Shown piece after piece: positions 9,121-18,294 of a stretch of DNA of 64,000 nucleotides. The DNA comes from Bacillota bacterium (GTDB taxonomy: Bacteria > Bacillota > UBA4882 > UBA8346). Both the position numbers and the translations under genes were made by a program. Position 1 is the stretch's first letter; each line of letters begins with the position of its first letter. The notes under the pieces are model-generated. The model saw only the letters and a list, made by a program, of their open reading frames with translations, did no database searches and was not told where the DNA came from. The DNA lies in contig JAFABB010000004.1 in the NCBI GenBank assembly GCA_023426245.1, forward strand, positions 38,254 through 102,253, read 5' to 3'.

Positions 9121-9369
9121 TGAAACAACAACCTCTCATTGTTCTATGATTTTTAATGAAGAATCAAAATCCATCGAGCACGACTTGAGTAATTCGCCAT
9201 ACTTTGGCGATACCCTTTTGCAATGCTTTCATCGTGCTTTATTTTAACATGAATCCGGCAAACGACTTGCAGAATCCCTTAAAGAACTTGTCGGATTCTG
9301 AAAAACCCGATCCGGTCAGTTTTTCCGCGCCACCGTGGAAAAATTGTCACTTACTTGCCGGATCAAGAT

Positions 9370-11682
9370 TTAAGAAATCCCCTGCGCCATATAGCTTGAT
9401 GAATCATCTTTGAGCATTTCGATAAAATATTCGACAAATTCCGGATCAAACTGATTTCCGGCACATCTTAAAAGCTCTTGAAGGGCTTCATCGATTGATA
9501 ATGCTTTCCGGTAAGGACGGTCACTGGTCATTGCATCAAAGGCATCGACGATGGATAAAATTCGGCATTGGACCGGTATATCGTGACCCCGAAGCCCCAA
9601 AGGATAACCTAATCCATTCCACCACTCATGATGCTTATAAATCCAATCCGCAATATGGACCAAATCGGGAAGGGCGCTGGCTATCCTGTAACCAATTTCC
9701 GAATGACGTTTCATTTCCGCATATTCCAAAGGGCTTAATTTCCCCGGTTTAAAAAGAATCGCATCGGAAATACCTACTTTACCAATATCGTGAAACTGGG
9801 CAAGAAGGATGATGTCGTTGATTTCCTGCTCACTTTGACCGATTCGGGCTGCCAGTTTTGCAGCCAAATCCTGTAACCGTTCGCAATGCCCCTCTGTGGC
9901 AAAATCTCTGGCTTCCAGCATTCGCAGCAACACTGTCACAATTTTGCTTTTAACACTCAACTGTTGGTGTAATTTTTCCCGATACATATAATCATCGGCT
10001 TCTTTAAAAATCAGCTTTTGGTTCTTTCCGGGGTTATCAGCTATGGAATATCCCATCGAGACGCTAATCGGCAGTTCCATATTTTTAATCTTTACCGTTC
10101 TTAATGATTTCCTGAGCTTTTGTCGAATGGCATCAATCTCTTTGGCAGTCGTGTTTTTCATGACTACGGCGAATTCGTCGCCGCCAATCCGGGTAACCAA
10201 GTCGGATTCACGGAAATTCCTGGATAGTTCCGTAGCAACTGTTTTTAAACATAAATCTCCGACATCGTGTCCCATGGTATCGTTGATGATTTTTAAGCCG
10301 TCCAAATCGCATAAGACCATGGCGATATTGGACTTTTCTTCCCATTCTATCTCATTAAATTTTGATTCAAAGTAATTCCGGTTATACAATCCAGTGAGTC
10401 CATCCCGAACGCTCATTTCATATATTTCGAGCTCGGCTGATTTTTTATCGGTGATGTCTCTGACGATCTGCATTATATTTTCTTCTTCGTACAAAACCAT
10501 CCGACTTTCCAAATAACGGACCTCAGCGTTTACCTCCACCGAATATTCGATTATCTGTATTTCCTTATTCTCTAATACTTTTTCAATGGTCTCAATAATG
10601 TTAGCGGCACTTTTTTCAGGCAATAACTCCCATACCGATTTGTGAACAATGGAGTTCAGCGGATGGTGGAGAGAGAATGCGTCATCTTTAGCATAACACT
10701 CCAAATAGGTTCCTTTTTTATCCATAACAAAAACCGTATCCGGAATCGCATTAAGCAGCGCCGCCAATTTTTTCTCTCTTTCACCAACAGCCTGAACCAT
10801 TGCCCTCAGTTCTTTGGTCTTATGATTGACCATTCTCTGAAGTGTAAAGCTCCAGATTAAAAGGACTATAGCTATACAGGATGCCACCAATATTCCAATT
10901 TCAAATATAACCAGTACTTTTCGGTTATTATAAGATGTTCCCATCCATCGATTATTAATTGCTTTATACTCACGGTTGGAAATCCTGTCAAAACCAGACT
11001 GGATAATGTTTAACAGTTGAAGGTTTCCCCTTTTAACCGCCCGATGAAGCCGGCCTGAATAAAGAGGTGAAGAGGATTTAAATTTATTTTGAATACCCAT
11101 TTTATATAAATAAAACATTGCTGGCGGTTCATCCATGACATAGACCATAATTCGGTAATTTTTAGCGGCTTTCACGATGCTTTCATAATTGGAGAATTCC
11201 ACATAATTTTGAATGCCTTTTTGTTGGAGCAAGCGAATGCAATTATCGCCTTTTTTAACCCCGATTTCAAATCCTTTCAATGACTCTATCCCGGTTATAC
11301 CGGTGATGTTTTTTTGAAAAAAAATACTGACCTTAATATCAGCATAAGGTTTCCCAAAAGTAAGAAATTGTTCCCGTTCCGGATTTCTAAATGCCGTGTC
11401 GATGACGTCGAAATCCCCATTCTTCGCCGTTTCCAGTGCTAAATTCCAGTCCATTGCATCGATTTCTACTTGAATGCCGGTTTTTTTCTCCCAAATTTCC
11501 CATTGATCAACGGCTATTCCCTGTAAATTACCATTATTATCTCGAAATGTATAAGGCGGATAGTTATCATCCATGATAACCTTAATTTTTTCCTGCAGAT
11601 TTTTTCCGTCAGTTTGAACCCTGGTGAACAACAAACATACTAGTAATAATGTTACAATAAAAAAAAACCGTTTTGCACTCAT
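9370..11682 (-). CDS. Solute-binding sensor with PAS, GGDEF and HD-GYP domains (cyclic-di-GMP signalling)
   Basis: A 770-residue membrane signalling protein. From the N-terminus: signal peptide; extracytoplasmic SBP_bac_3 domain (about 25-245; 'VIMDDNYPPYTFRDNNGNLQG', amino-acid-binding type); one membrane helix (about 255-280); PAS domain (about 305-410); GGDEF diguanylate cyclase (about 420-580) with intact RIGGDEF and an upstream RESD inhibitory site; HD-GYP phosphodiesterase (about 590-760) with HDIGKVG and HHEWWNGLGYP. The start at 11682 is chosen because GGGGGA lies 7 bases upstream and the signal peptide follows. Both synthetic and hydrolytic modules look intact, so the net activity may be switched by ligand. 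Monocistronic. Confidence 0.9.
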   Translation of the reverse strand: MSAKRFFFIVTLLLVCLLFTRVQTDGKNLQEKIKVIMDDNYPPYTFRDNNGNLQGIAVDQWEIWEKKTGIQVEIDAMDWNLALETAKNGDFDVIDTAFRNPEREQFLTFGKPYADIKVSIFFQKNITGITGIESLKGFEIGVKKGDNCIRLLQQKGIQNYVEFSNYESIVKAAKNYRIMVYVMDEPPAMFYLYKMGIQNKFKSSSPLYSGRLHRAVKRGNLQLLNIIQSGFDRISNREYKAINNRWMGTSYNNRKVLVIFEIGILVASCIAIVLLIWSFTLQRMVNHKTKELRAMVQAVGEREKKLAALLNAIPDTVFVMDKKGTYLECYAKDDAFSLHHPLNSIVHKSVWELLPEKSAANIIETIEKVLENKEIQIIEYSVEVNAEVRYLESRMVLYEEENIMQIVRDITDKKSAELEIYEMSVRDGLTGLYNRNYFESKFNEIEWEEKSNIAMVLCDLDGLKIINDTMGHDVGDLCLKTVATELSRNFRESDLVTRIGGDEFAVVMKNTTAKEIDAIRQKLRKSLRTVKIKNMELPISVSMGYSIADNPGKNQKLIFKEADDYMYREKLHQQLSVKSKIVTVLLRMLEARDFATEGHCERLQDLAAKLAARIGQSEQEINDIILLAQFHDIGKVGISDAILFKPGKLSPLEYAEMKRHSEIGYRIASALPDLVHIADWIYKHHEWWNGLGYPLGLRGHDIPVQCRILSIVDAFDAMTSDRPYRKALSIDEALQELLRCAGNQFDPEFVEYFIEMLKDDSSSYMAQGIS

Positions 11683-11870
11683 TTTCAAATCCCCCGAATC
11701 TACGGCTGTCATCAAACGAACCAATCAGAATTAGGTCGGATTAGTCTAAGCAATCAGTCGCAAAGTACCACGGTACCGGATTCTTATTGGATATCGGCAT
11801 CCAACGTCTATCTACAAGGATAGTATGAAAAGCAAAATTATCCATCATCAGAAGATCAAACCCGTCATTT

Positions 11871-12971
11871 CTATTTCAATGATTCCGATAACTTCTCATC
11901 CCATCTGGAAACATCTTTTCCCAATGCCCATTCGCACATAATCAGCGATTCTTTGCTACTAACTCTCACTTGAACGGGATCTTTTGAATCTTTCCCGGTG
12001 AAGATCAGTGCCTTACCGGATGTAAACGCGATCCATATATCTTGATTGGGTGAAACAACGGCATCAATTGCGTTAGGGACTATCTTTTTGAGTTCCCGAA
12101 GACTATTACCGGCTTCAGGATAGCGGACTAAATTTTTAGGAACTTCCAAAGGCAAATCATAGAGTTGATAAGTATAAAATTGGGCAGCCCCATTTTCAAA
12201 AAACCATTTCTTGGCAATTTGCGGCTGCCAACGATTGGACTTGCGGGTCATCCCCCAGCCATATTCATCGGTTAGGTTAGAGACCGCAGAATATTTCCCA
12301 AACAATTCCTCCTCCGTTTCCGAAGTCTTCATAGCCCGGTAGTCTTTTATATAAAGAGTGGCTGAAGAGCCGAAAAGCTTTTCGATGGAGACGTTTCTTT
12401 TACCATCAAAGCCATCATTATGATCATTATAAATGAAAGAACGATTAAGATCCTGTATTTCCCGGACAAAAATGGCAGATTCCTCTCGGCGAAGCGCGCC
12501 GGAATCATAGCTGTTTTCCTGTTTGATACAAGCATAACGGGCTCCAACAAACAACAGTTTCGACGATTCATTGACCTGAGCCCAATCTTCTTCCACCGAA
12601 TTAAGGTAATTACGAAATTTCTCACTCACCGAGAGGGATTCCTCGAATGGATGGGCTAACATATATTCGATACGAATCTTAGTATTGCCAAGTGTACTGT
12701 ATGTTTCTTTTTCATACCACTTTTCACGAATCAACCAGAAATCCTCACCATCGGGAACTAAGATACCCGATCTTTGATTGACTTTAATTTTACCCGATTC
12801 ATTGGTAATCCAAAGCGTCCGATATGAGCTGGTATCTTCGCTATCATTGCGAAACCCCAGCAAAACTCCGGCATAAGTTTCCGACCGTTCCTCGGACCAG
12901 CCCTGATTGACAAGGATAAAAAAAAGGAGAATGATAATTAGCAAAAAAAGGCGTTTTTTCAAGCTTTTCAC
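11871..12971 (-). CDS. Exported protein of unknown function
   Basis: A 366-residue protein starting at GTG (GGAAGAAA just upstream) with a strongly hydrophobic N-terminal segment (residues 7-22) ending near GWS-EE, a signal peptide or anchor. The rest is soluble, rich in Trp, Tyr and charged residues, with a repeated pattern of aromatic strands that could be beta-propeller-like ('IDAVVSPNQDIWIAFTSGKALIF'). No family recognised. It lies between the c-di-GMP protein and the GH43 module, with no evident cotranscription. Confidence 0.65.
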   Translation of the reverse strand: MKSLKKRLFLLIIILLFFILVNQGWSEERSETYAGVLLGFRNDSEDTSSYRTLWITNESGKIKVNQRSGILVPDGEDFWLIREKWYEKETYSTLGNTKIRIEYMLAHPFEESLSVSEKFRNYLNSVEEDWAQVNESSKLLFVGARYACIKQENSYDSGALRREESAIFVREIQDLNRSFIYNDHNDGFDGKRNVSIEKLFGSSATLYIKDYRAMKTSETEEELFGKYSAVSNLTDEYGWGMTRKSNRWQPQIAKKWFFENGAAQFYTYQLYDLPLEVPKNLVRYPEAGNSLRELKKIVPNAIDAVVSPNQDIWIAFTSGKALIFTGKDSKDPVQVRVSSKESLIMCEWALGKDVSRWDEKLSESLK

Positions 12972-13073
12972 TACTTTCTTCCGTTCAATTTAGAACTTTT
13001 TTGGATTGCACATAAAAATTTACCCTTACCTATATTGTAACTAATTTTTTTATATTTTGTATCAAAAAAAAAA

Positions 13074-13093
13074 GATATCCTTTATTGGATATC
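13074..13093 (-). terminator. Intrinsic terminator of the GH43 gene / module 1
   Basis: Stem GATATCC/GGATATC with a 6-base loop, followed on the minus strand by a run of ten T. It lies about 80 bases past the GH43 stop codon. Confidence 0.8.
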
Positions 13094-13170
13094 ATTACAT
13101 TTATGTTAAAATTAATCTTTTTAAAATGGTTCGTTGGGTCATATCCTTTACTCCCAGTTAAACCCCAGTT

Positions 13171-14754
13171 TTATCGTTCCAGGTATTCAAAAAAGTCAAA
13201 ATCGGCTGCTTGGCCCCGTCCCGTTAAATCTTGACAGCAAAGCCCTACCATTGAACCGGTAAAAGTCCCTTCAAGACAATGCTCATCGGAAAGCTTACCC
13301 GCATCGAGTACAGGCCCCAAAGCTCTCCAATCTTTCCCTTCCTTAGAATAATAAAATTGTAATTTATCATAGTCAATCCGGACTTGCAAATAGCAACAGG
13401 ACCACCCCTCAATACTTACCTCCGTATTCATAGGTTCGTCAAAATTATCGTTATCACAACTAATAATTCCTAAACATTTCCCAAGGGATTCATCATGGGA
13501 GATTCGGAGATAATACCAATTTTGAGTATCATAGAAACAAATTAAACCGGCCATTTGTTTGAACGTATCGGGTTCAAATTCCACACAAGTGCCGGCGGTG
13601 TAACAAAATGCCTGCTGACGTCGGGCTATCAAGCTTTGATTATGTTTGGAACTAAGGGACTCCCGTCCTTTGATCCGCAAAAAGCCAGGCCGTTCTGTGA
13701 GTGAAAAATTCTCTTCCCGAAAGGGAATTCGTAACGTTTGATAATGCGGACTTACATTGAAAGAATTAAAATCATCTCTTACGGGATCTTTTTCCCACAA
13801 GTGTTCAGGTAAATCGGGGCCTTCCACTTCGAGAGCCGGTTGATTCCCGCCGGAAGCCAGATATAGCCAATGATCATCCGACCAGACTACTTTTTGAATA
13901 GCCGTTTCCCGTCCTAAAGTGCAATAGCCCCTTGTAGGGATCGGTCTTCCACAAAGATGAACCATATACCACTGGCCATTTTGGGTTTCCACCAAGTCTC
14001 CATGACCGGCTTTTTGCAGCGGTAAATTTGGATCAGTCCATGATGTCAAAATAGGGTTATTCGGATGGACTTCGTATGGACCCAATAACGATTTTGAACG
14101 GGTTAGCGTCACTGCATGTTTTAATCCGGTACCGCCCTCGGCCATCAACAAATAGTAATACCCGTTAACTTTATATAAATGAGGTCCTTCCGTCCGTCCA
14201 AGCTCCGTTCCATCAAAAATCTTGAACTCCGGCCCGATTAGCCGTCTCTCGGCAGGAGAATATTCCTGTACAACGATGCCTGAAAAAGGATTATGGTTTT
14301 TACGATGGTCCCAAACCATATTTACTAACCATTTTTTGCCGTCATCATCATGAAAAAGCGAAGGATCAAACCCGGTGCTATTTAAATAAACCGGCTCCGA
14401 CCATTTCCCCAGGATATCATCGGTAGTTACCAGATAATTATGAGTGTCCTTAACAATTCCTCGCGCTTTAACATCGGTAAAAATCAAATAAAAAAGTTTT
14501 CCATCATAACTTAAACAAGGCGCCCAAACTCCTCCTGAGGAAGGATCTCCTCTAAGATCCAATTGGGAAGGACGATCCAAGGCATAAGTAACGGGACGCC
14601 AATGAATTAAATCCTTGGAATGATGAATTAACACACCGGGAAACCACTCAAAGGTTGAGGTAGCAATATAGTAGTCATCACCCACCCTCAAAATTGAAGG
14701 ATCGGGGTTAAAACCCGGCAAAATAGGGTTTATTATGGAATGCAAACGATTCAC
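13171..14754 (-). CDS. GH43 beta-xylosidase / alpha-L-arabinofuranosidase
   Basis: Intracellular five-bladed-propeller glycosidase that removes xylose or arabinose from short xylo-oligosaccharides (no signal peptide). The three catalytic carboxylates are visible: base Asp in GFNPDPSI (D18), pKa modulator in TGFDPSLFHD (D130) and acid Glu in GRTEGPHLY (E189). The C-terminal 200 residues form the beta-sandwich common in XynB-type members. 527 residues is usual. The start is either GTG at 14754 (too close to GGAAGGA) or TTG at 14745, which has better spacing. It follows a binding protein and two permeases, so it likely acts on the imported oligosaccharide. Confidence 0.9.
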   Translation of the reverse strand: MNRLHSIINPILPGFNPDPSILRVGDDYYIATSTFEWFPGVLIHHSKDLIHWRPVTYALDRPSQLDLRGDPSSGGVWAPCLSYDGKLFYLIFTDVKARGIVKDTHNYLVTTDDILGKWSEPVYLNSTGFDPSLFHDDDGKKWLVNMVWDHRKNHNPFSGIVVQEYSPAERRLIGPEFKIFDGTELGRTEGPHLYKVNGYYYLLMAEGGTGLKHAVTLTRSKSLLGPYEVHPNNPILTSWTDPNLPLQKAGHGDLVETQNGQWYMVHLCGRPIPTRGYCTLGRETAIQKVVWSDDHWLYLASGGNQPALEVEGPDLPEHLWEKDPVRDDFNSFNVSPHYQTLRIPFREENFSLTERPGFLRIKGRESLSSKHNQSLIARRQQAFCYTAGTCVEFEPDTFKQMAGLICFYDTQNWYYLRISHDESLGKCLGIISCDNDNFDEPMNTEVSIEGWSCCYLQVRIDYDKLQFYYSKEGKDWRALGPVLDAGKLSDEHCLEGTFTGSMVGLCCQDLTGRGQAADFDFFEYLER

Positions 14755-14832
14755 TCCTTCCTAAATTCAATTTTAGCTTGCTTTTTTTTAGGTAAATAGC
14801 ATCTTCCATCAGCAATCTCCATAAATAAAAAA

Positions 14833-14946
14833 GGGGCTGCTGCAAAAGAAAATTTACCGATAAAGATATACAACCCATCAATGTTTGTCATTCAACGCAA
14901 CATATTGTATATCAAGGGATTTTAAAATCCTTTTGCGACAGCCTCT
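14833..14946 (-). repeat. Long imperfect hairpin repeat, copy C (probable terminator)
   Basis: Arms GGGGCTGCTGCAAAAG and CTTTTGCGACAGCCTC pair well, with inner pairing GATATACAA/TTGTATATC. It lies 16 bases 3' of the minus-strand binding-protein gene, with AAAAAA on its left. The central part resembles copy A, suggesting common descent. It may separate binding-protein transcription from the downstream GH43 gene. Confidence 0.7.
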
Positions 14947-14962
14947 ATTTTGGGTATGGAGT

Positions 14963-16258
14963 TTATTTCAAAGAAGCATCAAAATCGGTTTTTTCTTTCT
15001 CCAGCATTTTTGCCCATTCATCCAACATCTGTTTGGCAGTTTTCTGTTTCAACATCACCATTTGGATGGAAGGTTCAATCTTAGCCTGGATAGTGGTATA
15101 GTTCGGCAGATAAAATGGATTGCTGCCAAATTTGGTAGTCTTCAAATTGATAAACTGTGAACCGGTTTCCATATAAGGCAGCTGATGGACCCAAGCATCA
15201 TCGGCAGCTTCGCTGTTGGCCGGTATCTCGCCATAGAGTTTGCCATAAGCGCTGTTGGTTTCTTTGGATAAATAAAATGTGAGGAATTTCCAAACCGCCT
15301 CTTTATCCTTTGAATGCTTCGACATTGTCAAACCAAGCGGCATCAAGCCTGGGTGTTGACGGTATCCCTTAACGCTCTTAGGGAACGAAATCGCCATAAA
15401 CTTGCTGCGATCGCCGCCAAATGCTTTTTCATGAGAACTGGCGGAACCCAGGTTGTGAACTACAACAGCCGCTTTACCCGATTGGAACGTAGCCGCCAGT
15501 TGGGTCCAGCCCTTGGTCAGATCGTCCTCCGGAGTGTATTTATTATACATTCCAAGGTATTTCTCAACAAACTCCACATTTTTAGGATTATTGATAGTGC
15601 TATGACCTTTTGAATCAAAATAATTTTGAATTCCGGAATAGGAGTACATCAACATTTCCAACGTATTGGCACTACCGCCGCCACCTCGAATGCTAAGACC
15701 GTACACACCTTTTTCTTTGTCGGTCAATTTTGGAATCGCAGCGAAAAATTCATCCCAAGTCTCCGGTATCTTCAAACCGGCCACTTTAAACCAATCAGGA
15801 CGGATCCACATCACCCAAGGTTGTGCACTGTAAGGTAGAGCATACAATTTGTGATGTTTCGGATCAAATGAACGATTACCCGTTACCAACGCGGGATTAA
15901 TCAATTTACGTTCCGCCCATTTGTTAAAGTATTTATCCAGCGGCTCCAAAGCCCCAATCTGAACTTGTTTGGAATTAAAATCATTGGTGATGTCGGGATC
16001 GGTTCCGGAAGCAAAGGCAACATCCCATTTTTGACGGTAACCAACCAGATCACCGGGAATCCCGAGATACTCAACATGAATATCCGGGTATTTCGCTTCA
16101 AACTTCTTCACGACTTCATTGAAAAATTGATCTCTTTCCGGGGTCACTGCCGCAGCCCAAAATGTGATGGTGGATTGTTTAGGCGCCCCATACACACTCA
16201 AGGCCAGCATTAAAATAAACATCAAACCCGCCATGATCATCAAAAACTTTTTTTTCAT
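14963..16258 (-). CDS. ABC sugar-importer substrate-binding protein (module 1)
   Basis: Extracytoplasmic oligosaccharide-binding protein of the MalE/UgpB-like family 1 (SBP_bac_1), 431 residues, with a signal peptide (cleavage near YGA). 'TFWAAAVTPERDQFFNEVVKKFEAKYPDIHVEY' in the first 60 residues is the family opening. In this module it comes after both permeases rather than first, which is less common. AAGGAGGGTGA ribosome-binding site. Ends 16 bases before hairpin copy C. Confidence 0.9.
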   Translation of the reverse strand: MKKKFLMIMAGLMFILMLALSVYGAPKQSTITFWAAAVTPERDQFFNEVVKKFEAKYPDIHVEYLGIPGDLVGYRQKWDVAFASGTDPDITNDFNSKQVQIGALEPLDKYFNKWAERKLINPALVTGNRSFDPKHHKLYALPYSAQPWVMWIRPDWFKVAGLKIPETWDEFFAAIPKLTDKEKGVYGLSIRGGGGSANTLEMLMYSYSGIQNYFDSKGHSTINNPKNVEFVEKYLGMYNKYTPEDDLTKGWTQLAATFQSGKAAVVVHNLGSASSHEKAFGGDRSKFMAISFPKSVKGYRQHPGLMPLGLTMSKHSKDKEAVWKFLTFYLSKETNSAYGKLYGEIPANSEAADDAWVHQLPYMETGSQFINLKTTKFGSNPFYLPNYTTIQAKIEPSIQMVMLKQKTAKQMLDEWAKMLEKEKTDFDASLK

Positions 16259-16315
16259 TGTACAATCACCCTCCTTGATTCATTTATCATAAACCGCCTA
16301 AGCGGCTTATTTCGT

Positions 16316-17155
16316 TTATCCTTTGACCGAACCGCTCCCCAAGCCTTGAATCAGGTATTTCTGGACATAGGCGAACAGAAGCACTGCCGGAACCAGTCCG
16401 ATTACGCTTCCTGCGGCTAGGGATGCATATTGGACATCATACTCGCCAATCATAAATTTAAGGCCCACCGGAATCGTGAAGAATTTACTGGATGTTATAA
16501 AAGTAAAGGCTGCAATGAATTCATTCCAGCAACCGATGAATGCAAAGGCGGCCGTAGCAACCAAACCAGGCAATACCAACGGCAAAATAATTTTAAAAAT
16601 AATTTCCGTCCGGGTTGCCCCATCAACCATCGCCGCTTCATCTATCTGTTTGGGAATATTGCCGATAAATCCTTTCATCAACAATGTATTAAATGGCACC
16701 TGCATGGCTACATAAAAAATAATCAATGAAAACGGGGTATTGATTAAACCGACCACTTTGAAGGTTAAAAATAACGGAATCAAGAAAATCACTGCCGGTA
16801 ACAGCTGGGTACATAGCAAAATAATCATGAAAAACCGTTTTCCTTTAAAATCAAAGCGGGTTAAGGCATAACCGTTCAAAACCGAAAGCAGAATGATAGT
16901 TATGACTGAAATTGAAGAAACAAATAAACTATTGATAAAATAAACCGAAAAATGACTTACTTTCCAAACCTGGACATAATTGATAAAGGTGGCCGGATGC
17001 GGAATATATTGAAGAACAGGGTTTAAAACATCCTTCTCATACTTTAACGAAGTTGATAGAGTCCACAGAAAAGGAATCAATATAAATGCCAACATTAAAA
17101 TCAGCGGTAAATAAAACAGTCCGGTCTCGGTCGTGATTTTTCGTATCCTATTCAT
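16316..17155 (-). CDS. Carbohydrate ABC permease, MalG type (module 1)
   Basis: Inner-membrane permease of 279 residues with six helices and the EAA loop that docks the ATPase ('EAAMVDGATRTEIIFKIILPLVLPG', about residues 188-212). The start at 17155 is chosen because GGGAGGAG lies 5 bases upstream; it overlaps the stop of the preceding permease by 8 bases, giving translational coupling. Forms a heterodimer with the MalF-type partner. Confidence 0.92.
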   Translation of the reverse strand: MNRIRKITTETGLFYLPLILMLAFILIPFLWTLSTSLKYEKDVLNPVLQYIPHPATFINYVQVWKVSHFSVYFINSLFVSSISVITIILLSVLNGYALTRFDFKGKRFFMIILLCTQLLPAVIFLIPLFLTFKVVGLINTPFSLIIFYVAMQVPFNTLLMKGFIGNIPKQIDEAAMVDGATRTEIIFKIILPLVLPGLVATAAFAFIGCWNEFIAAFTFITSSKFFTIPVGLKFMIGEYDVQYASLAAGSVIGLVPAVLLFAYVQKYLIQGLGSGSVKG

Positions 17156-18083
17156 CAATACTCCTCCCAAACTTGTTCATCGCCAAATAGGAAATTGTGA
17201 AAAGCATCAGGATTACAAAGATAAACACGGCCAGTGCCGATCCATATCCATAATTTCCCTCAATAATGGCAGTTTGCATCATATAAATAGGCAGTGTTGT
17301 CGTTAGATAAACCGGACCTCCACCGGTCATGGTAAAAATCATATCGATATTATTGAACTCCCAGATTGCCCTCATCAGCGTTGAAAAAACGATGGCTTCT
17401 TTCAGGAATGGTAAAGTAATCCAAAAGAATTGGCGTACCGGACCACAACCGTCCACTTTGGCCGACTCATAGATTTCCAGCGGGATGGTTTGAAGGGCTG
17501 CCAGCAAAGTAATAGCGAAAAAAGGAATCCCCCGCCAAAGCTCAGCTAAAATGACTGACCCAAAAACTGTATTCGGATTAGCTAACCAAGCTACGTTACT
17601 ATGAATGATTCCCAACCTGCGAAGCAGGTCGTTCAATAAGCCGATATGTTGATTAAAAATCAGCAGCCACAACATTGTGGTCAGGACTCCGGAAACCGCC
17701 CAGGGAATAAACATCGTGGCCCTTGCCAGTCCCCGACCTTTAAAAGTCCGGTTTAACAACACCGCGACAATCATTCCGAAAACCAATTGGCAAACCACCT
17801 CTATGACAACCCATTGGATCGTCACCGGAATCGAGTGCCAAAACACCGAGTCACCGCCGATAATGTCCAGAAAATTCTTTAATCCGATAAAACCGCGGCC
17901 ATACAGTGAAGTCATTGAATAATTTTGTAAACTTAACTTGAACACGCTGAATAAAGGAACAAGCATCAAAAGTGCGATCAATAATAATGACGGGGCAATG
18001 AGCAGATATGGATAAACCCGGTCATTTCCAAAAAATTTAGGTTTTCCCCTTTGAGAGGAAACGGCGGTCGTTGACCTATTCAT
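17148..18083 (-). CDS. Sugar ABC permease, MalF type (module 1)
   Basis: Inner-membrane permease of 311 residues with six helices and the EAA loop ('IYESAKVDGCGPVRQFFWITLPFLKE'). The start at 18083 has AAAGGAC 6 bases upstream; the extra N-terminal residues from 18119 lack an RBS. First gene of the transporter operon, downstream of the two-component system, which very likely controls it. Confidence 0.92.
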   Translation of the reverse strand: MNRSTTAVSSQRGKPKFFGNDRVYPYLLIAPSLLLIALLMLVPLFSVFKLSLQNYSMTSLYGRGFIGLKNFLDIIGGDSVFWHSIPVTIQWVVIEVVCQLVFGMIVAVLLNRTFKGRGLARATMFIPWAVSGVLTTMLWLLIFNQHIGLLNDLLRRLGIIHSNVAWLANPNTVFGSVILAELWRGIPFFAITLLAALQTIPLEIYESAKVDGCGPVRQFFWITLPFLKEAIVFSTLMRAIWEFNNIDMIFTMTGGGPVYLTTTLPIYMMQTAIIEGNYGYGSALAVFIFVILMLFTISYLAMNKFGRSIDE

Positions 18084-18294
18084 CTTGCAGTCCTTTCTTA
18101 CCACAGAATTCATATACATTCTATCTATCTTTAATTGGGGAAAGCCGACGGTACTTTTGATTTGAATTCATCGTTTATCTTAATTTAACTTTTAAAGGAG
18201 AAATTTGTAATAAGAATTTTTTAACGATGTGTTTGTTATTTTAAAAAAAGGGGGGTCGAGGAATTTTAACCCGGTTGTGACAGAATGGTGGATT

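Noticed and set aside
9191..9208. Palindromes GCCA(TA)ACTTTGGC at 9191 and near 63967 as a shared operator
   Set aside because: Only two loosely similar occurrences in unrelated contexts; too little to support a regulon.
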